From positions 2,046,001-2,110,000 of the forward strand of contig OZ242312.1 of assembly GCA_965207805.1 (NCBI GenBank): 64,000 nucleotides of DNA. Direction: 5' to 3'. Of this stretch, positions 17,016-25,895 are shown piece after piece (within the stretch, counting starts at the first letter, position 1; every line of letters starts with the position of its first letter). The position numbers were made by a program, and so were the translations under genes. The notes beneath the pieces are model-generated. The model did no database searches, was not told the DNA's origin, and saw nothing but the letters and a program-made list of their open reading frames with translations. Source of the DNA: Palauibacter sp965207805 (GTDB taxonomy: Bacteria > Gemmatimonadota > Gemmatimonadetes > Palauibacterales > Palauibacteraceae).

Positions 17016-17495
17016 GTGACGTACACCGCCGGTCTCGTTGCCATCCTGGCGGCCGTGTGGCTCCTCCTGTCGGGGTACTTCGACAAGCCGCTGCTTCTGG
17101 GCCTCGGCGCCGTGTCGGTCGCGTTCGTCGTCTTCATTTCCCTCCGCATGCGGATCGTCGACGATGAGGGGTTGCCGATCCAGCTCCCGGCGGGGCTCGT
17201 CCGCTACCTGCCCTGGCTCGTCGTCGAGATCGTGAAGGCGAACGTTGACGTCGCCCTGCGCATCGTGAGGCCGGGCCTGCCGATCCGTCCCCGCGTGATC
17301 CGCGTGCGTGCGGGTCAGCGCTCGGATGTCGGCCGCGTCATATACGCCAACTCCATCACGCTCACGCCGGGCACCGTGACGATCGACACGGAGGGCGACC
17401 ACATCACGGTCCACGCCCTGACGGCGGAGGCAGCCGAAGGCGTCCTCACGGGCGAGATGGACCGGCGTGTCACGCGGGTCGAGGGGCGCGGATGA
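17016..17495 (+). CDS. mrpE: Mrp-type antiporter subunit MrpE
   Basis: A 159-residue MnhE/MrpE protein with two N-terminal hydrophobic helices and the family block LVVEIVKANVDVALRIVRPGLPIRPRVI, followed by YANSITLTPGTVTIDTEGDHITVHALT. MrpE is a small subunit of the multi-subunit cation/proton antiporter. Start is a GTG at 17016. It is the first gene of a ten-gene operon in which nearly every junction is a four-base overlap. Confidence 0.92.
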   Translation: MTYTAGLVAILAAVWLLLSGYFDKPLLLGLGAVSVAFVVFISLRMRIVDDEGLPIQLPAGLVRYLPWLVVEIVKANVDVALRIVRPGLPIRPRVIRVRAGQRSDVGRVIYANSITLTPGTVTIDTEGDHITVHALTAEAAEGVLTGEMDRRVTRVEGRG

Positions 17496-17773
17496 TCCTC
17501 GCCGCCGTCGTCGCCGCGATCATCGTCACAATGGGGCTCGCGCTCGTACGGGCGGGGAAGGGGCCGACGGTCTTCGACCGCATTCTCGCGCTGAACATGT
17601 TCGGCACGAAGACGGTCCTCCTGATCGCCGTGATCGGGTTCGTCACGGACCGACCGGACTTCCTCGACCTCGGACTCGTGTACGCCCTCATCAACTTCAT
17701 CGGCGTCATCGCCGTGCTCAGGTTCTCCAAGTACGGGAACTTCGCGGATTCGGACCGCGAGAGAACGTCGTGA
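17492..17773 (+). CDS. mrpF: Mrp-type antiporter subunit MrpF
   Basis: A 93-residue membrane protein with three hydrophobic helices. GPTVFDRILALNMFGTKTVLLIAV and FLDLGLVYALINFIGVIAVLRF are the MrpF family blocks. The ATG overlaps the mrpE stop (ATGA) and its own stop overlaps the next GTG. It is a small structural subunit of the antiporter. Confidence 0.92.
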   Translation: MILAAVVAAIIVTMGLALVRAGKGPTVFDRILALNMFGTKTVLLIAVIGFVTDRPDFLDLGLVYALINFIGVIAVLRFSKYGNFADSDRERTS

Positions 17774-18093
17774 CGCTCGAGATCGTGAGTTCCGTACTCG
17801 TGATCGCCGGCGCGATTTTCGCGGTCATCGGCGGGATCGGCATCATCCGCCTCCCCGATTTCTTCTGCCGCATCCACGGAGCCGGGATCACGGACACGTT
17901 GGGGGCGGGGCTGATTCTGACGGGGCTCATGTTCCTTTCGCCCCACTGGATCGTGACGGTGAAACTCCTCGCGATCCTCGTCCTTCTCTGGACTACGGGC
18001 CCCACGTCCACCCACGCGCTTGCCAACGCGGCGCTCGAAACCGGGCTCCGGCCGGACGTCGATGAGACGGAGGAGGCGATATCGGGTTCGTAG
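17770..18093 (+). CDS. mrpG: Mrp-type antiporter subunit MrpG
   Basis: A 107-residue MnhG/MrpG protein with three helices: IFAVIGGIGIIRLPDFFCRIHGAG, the strongly conserved family motif (Arg-Leu-Pro-Asp), then DTLGAGLILTGLMF. Start is the GTG overlapping the mrpF stop. The C-terminus is acidic. Confidence 0.92.
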   Translation: MTLEIVSSVLVIAGAIFAVIGGIGIIRLPDFFCRIHGAGITDTLGAGLILTGLMFLSPHWIVTVKLLAILVLLWTTGPTSTHALANAALETGLRPDVDETEEAISGS

Positions 18094-18659
18094 CCCTCGA
18101 GGTCCAGATCGTCACGGCGCTCCTTCTCACGCTTCTGTGCGCGACGGCCGTCGCCGTCGTGCGCATGCGCGGCCTGTTCGCGGCCGTGATGCTGATGGGG
18201 ATCTACAGCTTCCTCGGCGCCTCCTGGATGCTCCTGCTCGATGCCCCCGATGTCGCCTTCACGGAGGCCTCGGTGGGCGCCGGGATCTCGACCATCCTTG
18301 CGCTCGCCACTCTCGCGCTGACGACGCGCAAGGCGAAGACCCCCGTTCGACGACCCGCGCTCCCGCTGCTCGTCGTCGCCGTCACCGGGGCGGCGCTCGT
18401 CTACGGGACGCTGGACATGCCGCACTTCGGCGACCCGGAGGCTCCGGCGAACAACTACCCGCACCCGTCCTACGTCGAGCGCGCGGAGCACGACATCCAC
18501 GTGCCGAACGTCGTCACGGCGGTACTCGCGAGCTACCGCGGCTACGATACGCTCGGCGAGACCGTCGTGATCTTCACGGCCGGGATCGCCGTGCTTGCTC
18601 TCCTGCGAGGGAGCCGGAAACGCCGCCCCATCGGCGGGGGAGAGGAGGACGCGGGATGA
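18081..18659 (+). CDS. MrpA C-terminal/MbhE-like plus MrpB-like antiporter subunit
   Basis: About 192 residues: an N-terminal helix (LEVQIVTALLLTLLC), then RMRGLFAAVMLMGIYSFLGASWMLLLDAPDVAFTEASVGAG, the DUF4040/MrpA-C signature, and a C-terminal part with a predicted helix. Conserved helix 1 begins before any standard start codon; the first in-frame ATG is at 18159 and GTG at 18153, which would cut the helix. An ATC at 18081, 5 bases after GGAGGAG, gives the full N-terminus. I chose it tentatively; conventional callers would pick 18153 or 18159. Confidence 0.75.
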   Translation: MGFVALEVQIVTALLLTLLCATAVAVVRMRGLFAAVMLMGIYSFLGASWMLLLDAPDVAFTEASVGAGISTILALATLALTTRKAKTPVRRPALPLLVVAVTGAALVYGTLDMPHFGDPEAPANNYPHPSYVERAEHDIHVPNVVTAVLASYRGYDTLGETVVIFTAGIAVLALLRGSRKRRPIGGGEEDAG

Positions 18660-19078
18660 CGGACCACACGATCCTGCGCGTCGTCAGCAAGCTCCTGCTG
18701 CCGTACGTCCTCCTCTTCGCGCTCTACGTGCAGTTCCACGGCGACTACGGTCCGGGCGGTGGCTTCCAGGCGGGGGTGATCTTCGCGGCCGGCTTCGTGC
18801 TCTACGGGCTCATCTTCGGGCTCACGGCGGTGCGCCGCGTCGCCCCGGCCCGCATGATCGAACTCGTCATCGCGACCGGCGTGCTGGTCTTCGCGGGCAC
18901 GGGGGTCGTGACGATGCTCATGGGCGGGAACTTCCTCGACTACAACGCCCTGTACGCCGCGCACCCATCGACGGGGCAGCACTACGGAATCCTCGTCGTC
19001 GAACTGGGCGTCGGAATGACGGTCGCCGCGGTGATGATCGCGATCTATTCGACCTTCGCCGGACGAGGGCGCGCATGA
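18656..19078 (+). CDS. mrpB: Mrp-type antiporter subunit MrpB (MnhB domain)
   Basis: A 140-residue MnhB-domain protein with four helices. LLPYVLLFALYVQFHGDYGPGGGFQAGVIFAAGFVLYG holds the family signature HG-x-x-x-PGGGFQAG; LVVELGVGMTVAAVMIAIYS closes it. ATG at 18656 overlaps the upstream stop by 4 bases. In standard Mrp operons this domain is the separate MrpB or is fused to MrpA. Confidence 0.93.
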   Translation: MTDHTILRVVSKLLLPYVLLFALYVQFHGDYGPGGGFQAGVIFAAGFVLYGLIFGLTAVRRVAPARMIELVIATGVLVFAGTGVVTMLMGGNFLDYNALYAAHPSTGQHYGILVVELGVGMTVAAVMIAIYSTFAGRGRA

Positions 19079-19446
19079 CCGAGACCGTCGCCGACGCCGT
19101 CCTCGGCCTCTACAACTACTGGGTCGTCATCTTCCTGATGATGATGGGGTTCTACATCGTCATCTCGCGCGGCAACCTCATCAAGAAGGTCATCGGGCTC
19201 AACATCTTTCAGACGTCCGTTTTCCTGTTCTACATCACGGTCGGGAAGGTGAGCGGGGGGACGGCGCCGATCACGGCCGAGGGACTGGAGGTCTACAGCA
19301 ACCCGCTCCCCAGCGTCCTCATCCTCACCGCAATCGTCGTGGGCGTGGCGACGACCTCCGTCGCGCTCTCGCTCGTCGTCCGCATCCGCGAGGCGTACGA
19401 GACGATCGAGGAGGATGAGATCTACGAGCAGGACGAGGCTCGATGA
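19075..19446 (+). CDS. mrpC: Mrp-type antiporter subunit MrpC
   Basis: A 123-residue NuoK-like subunit with three helices: MMMGFYIVISRGNLIKKVIGLNIFQTSVFLFYI and NPLPSVLILTAIVVGVATTSVALSLVVRI, typical MnhC blocks. It has an acidic C-terminal tail (EEDEIYEQDE). ATGA overlaps on both sides. Confidence 0.93.
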   Translation: MTETVADAVLGLYNYWVVIFLMMMGFYIVISRGNLIKKVIGLNIFQTSVFLFYITVGKVSGGTAPITAEGLEVYSNPLPSVLILTAIVVGVATTSVALSLVVRIREAYETIEEDEIYEQDEAR

Positions 19447-20933
19447 GCGAGGCGATTCAGGCGCAGTTGCCGGTCCTGCAGGTCGTCATCCCGCTGCTCG
19501 CGGCGCCCCTCTGCATCATCCTGCGGCGGCGCTCGCTGGTCCTTCCGTTCGCGATGGGCGTGTGCTGGCTCACCTTCCTGGTGTCCGTCGCCCTTCTCGG
19601 CGACGTGCTCGAGGCGGGCGTCATCAGCTACGAACTTGGGGGTTGGGCGGCGCCGTGGGGGATCGAGTACCGGGTCGACGCGCTCGCCGCCTTCGTCCTC
19701 CTCTTCGTGTCCGGGATCGCCGCGCTCGTCCTGACCTATGCGCCGCGCTCCCTCACCGACGAGATCCCGGCCAGCCGGCACTATCTCTTCTGCACCCTCT
19801 ATCTCCTCTGCCTCACCGGGCTGCTCGGCATCGCGATCACCGGGGACCTGTTCAACGTCTTCGTCTTCCTCGAGGTCTCGGCGCTTTCCTCATACGCCCT
19901 CATCGCGCTCGGGGGCCGCCGGCAGGCGCTGCCCGCGGCGTTCCAGTACCTGGTGATGGGCACGATCGGGGCCACGTTCATCCTCATCGGCATCGGTCTC
20001 ATGTACCAGATGACCGGCACGCTGAACATGGCGGACATGGCGGCGCGGCTCCCCGCCGTCGAGGGCATGCGGACGGCGCTCGTCGCGTTCGGCTTCCTCA
20101 CCGTGGGGATCGCGCTCAAGATGGCGCTCTTCCCCCTCCACGTCTGGCTGCCGAACGCCTACGCGTACGCGCCGTCGGTGGTGAGCGCCTTCATCGCGGC
20201 CACGGCCACGAAAGTCTCCGTCTACATCCTGCTGCGCTTCATGTTCAGCGTGTTCGGCCTCGAGTTCTCCTTCGAGCAGCTCGGACTCGGACGCGCGCTC
20301 ATGCCGCTGGCCCTGGCGGGGATCTTCGTCGCCTCCACGGCGGCGATCTTCCAGCGCAACGTGAAACGCATGCTCGCCTACTCGTCGGTGGCGCAGATCG
20401 GCTACATGGTGCTCGGCATCAGCTTCGCGACCGCGACCGGACTCACGGGCGGCATCGTCCACCTGTTCAACCACGCGCTCATCAAGGGCGGGCTCTTCAT
20501 GGCGATGGGGTGCGTCATGCTCCGGCTGCACTCGGTCGACCTCGATGAGATGGCCGGGGTCGGGCGCGCGATGCCGTGGACGATGGCCGCATGGGCGCTC
20601 GGAGGTCTCGGCCTGATCGGCGTCCCGGCGACGGCCGGTTTCATCAGCAAGTGGTACCTCATCCAGGCCGCGCTGGAACAGCACAGTCTCTTCGTCGCCG
20701 TCCTCCTGCTCCTCAGTTCGCTCCTCGCGCTCGTCTACGTGTGGCGCGTGATCGAGACCGCCTTCTTCCGCGAACCGAGCGCGCGGGCACGCGAGGCGCG
20801 CGAGGCGCCGCTCGCCATGCTCGTTCCGACCTGGGTGCTGCTCGGGGCCACGGTGTTCTTCGGCATCTATACGGCATATTCCGCGGGCGTGGCGGAGCAG
20901 GCGGCCGAGGCCGTGCTGCGAGGGCTCCCGTGA
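19443..20933 (+). CDS. mrpD: Mrp-type antiporter subunit MrpD (first copy)
   Basis: A 496-residue proton-translocating subunit of the NuoL/M/N family with about 14 hydrophobic helices. Family markers include FNVFVFLEVSALSSYALIALG (conserved Glu), MALFPLHVWLPNAYAYAPSVVSAF (conserved Lys and the H-W-L-P loop) and VKRMLAYSSVAQIGYMVLG. Three such large subunits are encoded in this operon, and this one is the closest to canonical MrpD. The GTG of the next gene overlaps its stop. Confidence 0.93.
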   Translation: MSEAIQAQLPVLQVVIPLLAAPLCIILRRRSLVLPFAMGVCWLTFLVSVALLGDVLEAGVISYELGGWAAPWGIEYRVDALAAFVLLFVSGIAALVLTYAPRSLTDEIPASRHYLFCTLYLLCLTGLLGIAITGDLFNVFVFLEVSALSSYALIALGGRRQALPAAFQYLVMGTIGATFILIGIGLMYQMTGTLNMADMAARLPAVEGMRTALVAFGFLTVGIALKMALFPLHVWLPNAYAYAPSVVSAFIAATATKVSVYILLRFMFSVFGLEFSFEQLGLGRALMPLALAGIFVASTAAIFQRNVKRMLAYSSVAQIGYMVLGISFATATGLTGGIVHLFNHALIKGGLFMAMGCVMLRLHSVDLDEMAGVGRAMPWTMAAWALGGLGLIGVPATAGFISKWYLIQAALEQHSLFVAVLLLLSSLLALVYVWRVIETAFFREPSARAREAREAPLAMLVPTWVLLGATVFFGIYTAYSAGVAEQAAEAVLRGLP

Positions 20934-22396
20934 GCGGCATGGTTCCCATGTACTGGGCGCTGGTGATTCCGCTCGCCGGCGCCGTGCTCATCGCGACACT
21001 CGGCCGCTGGCCCAACGTTCGGGAGGCCGTGACGCTCGCTACCGGCGTGGCGCTCTTCTGGTTCGTCGCATCGCTCCTTCCGCACGTCCTTGCCGGCACG
21101 ACTCCCGGGGTCCTGATGGTGCGGCTGCTCCCCGGCGGCCTCTCCCTCGTACTCCGGCTGGAACCCCTCGGCATGCTCTTCGCCCTGGTGGCCTCGGGGC
21201 TCTGGATCGTCACTTCGCTCTATTCGATCGGCTACATGCGGGGACACGGGGAGGCGCACCAGACGCGGTTCTACGTCTGCTTCGCGGTCTCCATCTGTGC
21301 CGCCATGGGCGTGGCGCTCGCGGGCAACCTGCTCACGCTGTTCCTGTTCTACGAGGTGCTGACGCTCTCGACCTACCCGCTCGTGTCGCACCACGGGACA
21401 CCCAAGGCGATGAAGGGCGCCCGCACGTACCTGGGGATCCTCGTCACCACTTCCGTCGCCTTTCTCCTCCTCGCGGTGGCGTGGACCTGGGTCCTCGCGG
21501 GTACGCTCGACTTCCGCGTCGGGGGGATCCTGGCCGGACGGGCGAGCGACGGCGTCCTCCTCGTCCTGCTCGCGCTCTTCGTCTTCGGAACGGGGAAGGC
21601 CGCCCTCATGCCGGTCCACCGCTGGCTTCCCGCCGCCATGGTGGCGCCGACGCCGGTGAGCGCGCTCCTGCACGCGGTCGCGGTCGTGAAGGCCGGCGTA
21701 TTCACGATCATGAAGGTCGTCATCTACGTCTTCGGCCTCGATCTGCTGACCACGACGGGGATCAGCGTCTGGCTCATGTACGCCGCCGGCTTCACGGTCA
21801 TCGCGGGCTCCCTCGTCGCCATGGCGCAGGACAACCTCAAGCGGCGCCTCGCCTACTCCACGGTGAGCCAGCTCTCGTACATCGTCCTCGGGGCGGCGCT
21901 CGCGAATGCCTGGGGGGTCGTCGGCGGCAGCATGCACATCCTGATGCACGCCTTCGGCAAGATCACCCTCTTCTTCTGTGCCGGCGCGATCTACGTCGCG
22001 GCGCACAAGACGGAGATCAGCGACATGCGCGGGCTGGGCCGCGCCATGCCGATCACGATGGCGGCGTTCCTCATCGGAGCCCTCAGCGTCATCGGCGTGC
22101 CGCCCCTCGGCGGGAGCTGGAGCAAGTGGTATCTCGCGCTCGGCGCGCTGGACGCCGGGCAGATCCTCTTCGTCGCCGTCCTCATGGTCAGTTCGCTGCT
22201 GAACATCGCGTACCTCGTCCCGATCCCCATCCGGGCGTTCTTCTCGAAGCCCGCCGATGGGTCGGACCCGCCGCGCTTCCGGGAGGCGCCGGCATTCTGC
22301 GTCGCGGCGCTCTCGTTCACGGCGCTCGGCTGCATCGTCCTCTTCTTCCTCGCGGACGATGTGTATCGCCTGCTCGTCCCCCTGGGCGGAGGGTAA
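20930..22396 (+). CDS. MrpD/NuoL-like antiporter subunit (second copy)
   Basis: A 488-residue proton-channel subunit with ~14 helices. It has LTLFLFYEVLTLSTYPLV (conserved Glu), KAALMPVHRWLPAAMVAPTPVSALLHAVAVVKAGVF and LKRRLAYSTVSQLSYIVLG. The H-R-W-L-P-x-A-M-x-A-P-T-P-V-S-A-L loop is NuoL/MrpA-like. GTG start 20930 (GTGA overlap). It is distinct from the first MrpD by sequence, so it is not a recent duplication. Confidence 0.92.
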   Translation: MSGMVPMYWALVIPLAGAVLIATLGRWPNVREAVTLATGVALFWFVASLLPHVLAGTTPGVLMVRLLPGGLSLVLRLEPLGMLFALVASGLWIVTSLYSIGYMRGHGEAHQTRFYVCFAVSICAAMGVALAGNLLTLFLFYEVLTLSTYPLVSHHGTPKAMKGARTYLGILVTTSVAFLLLAVAWTWVLAGTLDFRVGGILAGRASDGVLLVLLALFVFGTGKAALMPVHRWLPAAMVAPTPVSALLHAVAVVKAGVFTIMKVVIYVFGLDLLTTTGISVWLMYAAGFTVIAGSLVAMAQDNLKRRLAYSTVSQLSYIVLGAALANAWGVVGGSMHILMHAFGKITLFFCAGAIYVAAHKTEISDMRGLGRAMPITMAAFLIGALSVIGVPPLGGSWSKWYLALGALDAGQILFVAVLMVSSLLNIAYLVPIPIRAFFSKPADGSDPPRFREAPAFCVAALSFTALGCIVLFFLADDVYRLLVPLGGG

Positions 22397-22399
22397 GCC

Positions 22400-22711
22400 A
22401 TGGCCTCGGACAAGCACGACACGGGCGGACCGGTGAAGGATCGGGGCAGGCACTACTTCGACGATCCGAAGCGGTGGAAGAGGCTGATCGCGATCCTGGT
22501 CGTCGTGTGCGGCGTGCTGTTTGCGCTCGACTTCGTGAACTTCCTGCAGCAGCGAATGGGGTGGTTCGAGTTGCGCCATCCCGAGCGCGACTGGGAAGAT
22601 CTGCCGCCCTTCTACGCCATCTACGGCTTCCTCGCCTACACGGCGATCGTCTACACCGCCAAGCTGCTCCGGAAGGGCGTGATGCGGGACGAGGACTACT
22701 ATGATCGGTAG
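22400..22711 (+). CDS. Small two-helix membrane protein in the Mrp operon
   Basis: A 103-residue protein with a charged N-terminus (His/Lys-rich), a helix LIAILVVVCGVLFALDFVNFL, an amphipathic loop and a second helix AIYGFLAYTAIVYTAKLL, ending in DEDYYDR. I do not recognise a family. It sits tightly between two antiporter subunits (3 bases after one, overlapping the next by 11), so it is likely an accessory subunit of the complex. Confidence 0.75.
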   Translation: MASDKHDTGGPVKDRGRHYFDDPKRWKRLIAILVVVCGVLFALDFVNFLQQRMGWFELRHPERDWEDLPPFYAIYGFLAYTAIVYTAKLLRKGVMRDEDYYDR

Positions 22712-24443
22712 CCTCCCTCCCGCCGCCGTCATGATCCTCGGGGCGCTCTTCGTGCCGCTCCTCCGGGGCCGTGCGCGTACGGGCTGGGTCCTCCTCCTGC
22801 CCGCCGCGAGCCTCGCCGCGCTTCTTGCGCTGGGCGAGGGGGAGTTCGGGCAGATCTCGATTTTCTCCTACGAACTGACCCTCGTTCGGATCGACGGGCT
22901 GAGCCGGATTTTCGGCTGGCTCTTCCACATCGCGGCCTTCATCGGGCTCATCTTCGCGCGGCGCGGAGGCAGCGCGATGGAAGATGCCGCGGCGCTGGTC
23001 TACGCAGGCGCCGCCGTGGGAGCTGTCCAGGCCGGCGATCTGATCACGCTCTTCGTGTTCTGGGAGCTTCTGGCGCTGAGTTCCGTCTTCCTCGTATGGG
23101 CGCGCGGCACGGAACGTTCCTATCGGGCGGGGATGCGCTACCTCATCGTCCAGGTCGGGTCCGGCGTCGTCCTCCTGGCCGGGATCATCGCCCACGCTCG
23201 GGCCACGGGTTCGGTCGCCTTCGACCACCTGGGGACGGGGACACTGGCGACGGGGACGCTGGGGACGAACCTCATCCTGCTCGGGGTCGGGATCAAGGCG
23301 GCCTTCCCGCTGCTCCACAACTGGCTCACGGACGCCTATCCCGAGGCCACCTACAGCGGCGCCGTCTTCCTGAGCGCCTTCACGACCAAGGTCGCCGTCT
23401 ACGCCCTGGCGCGGGGATACCAGGGCGAGGATCTGCTGATCTACGTCGGCGTCCTCATGACGATGTTCCCGATCTTCTACGCCGTGATCGAGAACGATCT
23501 GCGCCGGGTGCTCGGCTACAGCATGATCAACCAGATCGGCTTCATGGTGTGCGGCGTGGGGATCGGCACCGAGATGGCCGTGAACGGGGCGGTGGCGCAC
23601 GCCTTCAACGACGTGCTGTTCAAGGGGCTCCTCTTCATGTCGACGGGGGCGCTGCTCTACCGCGCGGGGACGACGAAGTGCAGCGAGCTGGGCGGCCTCT
23701 ACAAGAGCATGCCGAAGACGGCGGCCCTGTGCGTGATCGGCGCCGCCTCCATCTCCGCCTTCCCGCTCTTCAGCGGGTTTGTGAGCAAGTCGATGGTGAT
23801 GGCCGCCGCGCTGGAGCAGAATCTCGACATCGTGTGGCTTTTCCTCCTCTTCGCCTCTGCCGGCGTGCTGCACCACGCGGGGATCAAGATCCCGTTCTAC
23901 GGCTTCTTCGGGCCCGATTCCGGGATCCGCACGAAGGAGGCGCCGACAAGCATGCTCATCGCGATGGGGATGGCGGCCTTCCTGTGCGTCTTCAACGGGA
24001 CGTTCCCGACCTGGTTCCTGTATCCGAACCTGCCGTACGAGGTGACGTACGTGCCGTTCACCTCCGCGCACGTGATCAGCCAGTTGCAACTGCTCTTTTT
24101 CGCCGTGCTCGCGTTCGTCTGGCTGCGGCTCTCCGACCGTGAGCCGCACGAGCTGCCCTCGACGAACCTGGATGCGGACTGGTTCTACCGCCGCTTCGGC
24201 AGGGGACTGGCGCTCGCCGCCGGGGGCGTCGCGTCGCGGCTGCGGGCTGCCGTCGCGGCGCGCACCGTGGTCGCGGCCGGCGACGTGATCGGATCGGCGC
24301 GGCGCTACATGGGCCCGAGCGGCGTGTTGGGGCGCACCTGGCCCACCGGCACCAACGTCATCTGGGTCGCCATCCTGCTCCTGGTATTCCTGCTCCTCTA
24401 CTACGCGAGTACCCCCGCCACGAGCGCCCTCCCGGCACCATGA
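22701..24443 (+). CDS. MrpA/MrpD-like antiporter subunit (third copy)
   Basis: A 580-residue protein of the same NuoL/M/N fold with about 14-16 helices. It has LITLFVFWELLALSSVFLVWA, GIKAAFPLLHNWLTDAYPEATYSGAVFLSAFTTKVAVYALARG and LRRVLGYSMINQIGFMVCG. The last ~110 residues are a soluble segment followed by a final helix (VIWVAILLLVFLLLYY). The start ATG 22701 lies inside the previous gene. It is the last antiporter gene; the thioesterase gene overlaps its stop. Confidence 0.92.
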   Translation: MIGSLPPAAVMILGALFVPLLRGRARTGWVLLLPAASLAALLALGEGEFGQISIFSYELTLVRIDGLSRIFGWLFHIAAFIGLIFARRGGSAMEDAAALVYAGAAVGAVQAGDLITLFVFWELLALSSVFLVWARGTERSYRAGMRYLIVQVGSGVVLLAGIIAHARATGSVAFDHLGTGTLATGTLGTNLILLGVGIKAAFPLLHNWLTDAYPEATYSGAVFLSAFTTKVAVYALARGYQGEDLLIYVGVLMTMFPIFYAVIENDLRRVLGYSMINQIGFMVCGVGIGTEMAVNGAVAHAFNDVLFKGLLFMSTGALLYRAGTTKCSELGGLYKSMPKTAALCVIGAASISAFPLFSGFVSKSMVMAAALEQNLDIVWLFLLFASAGVLHHAGIKIPFYGFFGPDSGIRTKEAPTSMLIAMGMAAFLCVFNGTFPTWFLYPNLPYEVTYVPFTSAHVISQLQLLFFAVLAFVWLRLSDREPHELPSTNLDADWFYRRFGRGLALAAGGVASRLRAAVAARTVVAAGDVIGSARRYMGPSGVLGRTWPTGTNVIWVAILLLVFLLLYYASTPATSALPAP

Positions 24444-24880
24444 CGGAGTCCGGCGCGGCGCGGACGGGCGGGGCTCGGAATTCAAGCGCCAGGGCCCTGA
24501 TCGAGTCCATCCTCGCTGACTCGGAGGCGATCGTCGCGCTCGGCGTCGCGCTCGAGGACCTGGGCGACGACACCGCTGTCCTCCGGATGACCATGCGTCC
24601 CGACCTTACTCGCGACGGCACGATGTACCACGGCGGTCCGGTCGCCTCGCTGATCGACATCGCGGGGGACATGGTCGTCGCCGTGCGGGCCGGAGGCGGT
24701 GTCCCGACCATCTCGCTGCGGGTCGACTACCTGCGCCCCTGCACCGGCCCGTACCTGCTGGCCACGGCCCGCCTGCGGCGTCACGGCCGTACGATTTCGG
24801 TGTCCGACGTCGACGTGCACGACGACCAGGGGCGCCTCTGCGCGGTGGGACGCGGGACCTACTCGTCGCTGGTGGGCTGA
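24440..24880 (+). CDS. PaaI-type hotdog thioesterase
   Basis: A 146-residue acyl-CoA thioesterase of the PaaI subfamily. The core reads TRDGTMYHGGPVASLIDIAGDMVVAVR, with the conserved HGG-x-x-A-S-L-x-D pattern, then TISLRVDYLRPC. It is the head of a run of overlapping genes that include a CoA ligase (27.5 kb). This hints at handling CoA esters of an aromatic or fatty acid. ATG 24440 overlaps the preceding stop. Confidence 0.87.
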   Translation: MTESGAARTGGARNSSARALIESILADSEAIVALGVALEDLGDDTAVLRMTMRPDLTRDGTMYHGGPVASLIDIAGDMVVAVRAGGGVPTISLRVDYLRPCTGPYLLATARLRRHGRTISVSDVDVHDDQGRLCAVGRGTYSSLVG

Positions 24881-24884
24881 TGCG

Positions 24885-25895
24885 GTGAAGGCGGTTCTCT
24901 ACGACGCCCACGGCGACGTCGAAGAACTCTACGCCGGTGAGGTTCCGGATCCCGAACCCGCCCCCGGGGAAGCCCTCGTCCGGATCCGCGCCTGCGGGCT
25001 GAACGGTTTCGATCCGATGATGCTCGGCGGCACGACGGGACTGCGGGTTCCGCTTCCCATGACGCCGTGCGGTGACGCGGCGGGAGAGATTGCGGGTTTC
25101 GGACCCGGGCCGGGCGCGGCCGGACGGCAGGTCGGGGACCGCGTCATGATCGACCCGTTGCTCGAGAGCCGCGGCATGCTGGGCGAGAAGGCTCCCGGCG
25201 CGGCCTCCGAGTACCTTGCCGTCCCTCTCGAGAACCTGCTGCCGATTCCCGACGGCGTCTCGTTCGAGCAGGCCGCCGCCCTCCCGGTCGCGTACGGTAC
25301 GGCGCTGCGCATGATCGAGGACCGGGCCCGGGTGCACCCGGGCGAGACCGTACTGATCCTGGGCGCGACGGGCGGCGTGGGCTGTTGCTGCGTCCAGCTC
25401 TGCAAACGCATCGGGGCGCGGGTCATCGCCACCGGCGGTTCCCGCTGGAAGCTGGAACGGCTCCAGGCGCTGGGTGCGGATCATGTTCTGCCCTCGGGCT
25501 CCGCCGAACTCGTGAGGCAGGTGCGGGCGATCGCGGGCCGGCCCCGCTACCACGATCCTGACGCCGGCGGCGTGGACGTGGTGATCAACTACATCGGCGG
25601 GCCCACGTGGGCCGACAGCCTGAGGGCGCTGCGCTTCCAGGGTCGCATGGTCACCTGCGGCGCGACCGCCGGCTACGACCCACGCACCGACATCCGCTAC
25701 ATCTGGAGCTTCGAGCAGTCGATCATCGGATCGGACGGATGGAGCCGCGAGGGGCTGGCGCGTCTGCTCGACATGGTGGCCGGCGGCGACCTCGACCCGG
25801 TGATCCACGCCGTCCGGCCGGTCGACGAGATCCGCACGGCGATGCGCGAACTCATGGAGCGGGCGGTATTCGGAAAATCGATTCTGACCCCGTGA
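24885..25895 (+). CDS. Zinc-independent quinone oxidoreductase-like MDR protein
   Basis: A 336-residue medium-chain dehydrogenase/reductase. The GroES-like half has RIRACGLNGFDPMMLGG and PMTPCGDAAGEIAGFG; the Rossmann half has ILGATGGVGCCCVQLCKRIGARVIAT, an AATGGVG-type NADPH-binding motif. Structural zinc cysteines are absent, so a quinone- or enoyl-reductase type is likely. GTG start 24885. The neighbours imply CoA-ester metabolism but the substrate is unknown. Confidence 0.87.
   Translation: MKAVLYDAHGDVEELYAGEVPDPEPAPGEALVRIRACGLNGFDPMMLGGTTGLRVPLPMTPCGDAAGEIAGFGPGPGAAGRQVGDRVMIDPLLESRGMLGEKAPGAASEYLAVPLENLLPIPDGVSFEQAAALPVAYGTALRMIEDRARVHPGETVLILGATGGVGCCCVQLCKRIGARVIATGGSRWKLERLQALGADHVLPSGSAELVRQVRAIAGRPRYHDPDAGGVDVVINYIGGPTWADSLRALRFQGRMVTCGATAGYDPRTDIRYIWSFEQSIIGSDGWSREGLARLLDMVAGGDLDPVIHAVRPVDEIRTAMRELMERAVFGKSILTP

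Noticed and set aside
20867..22732. Long minus-strand ORFs across the Mrp operon
   Set aside because: They are antisense shadows rich in Asp/Arg/His and match nothing.
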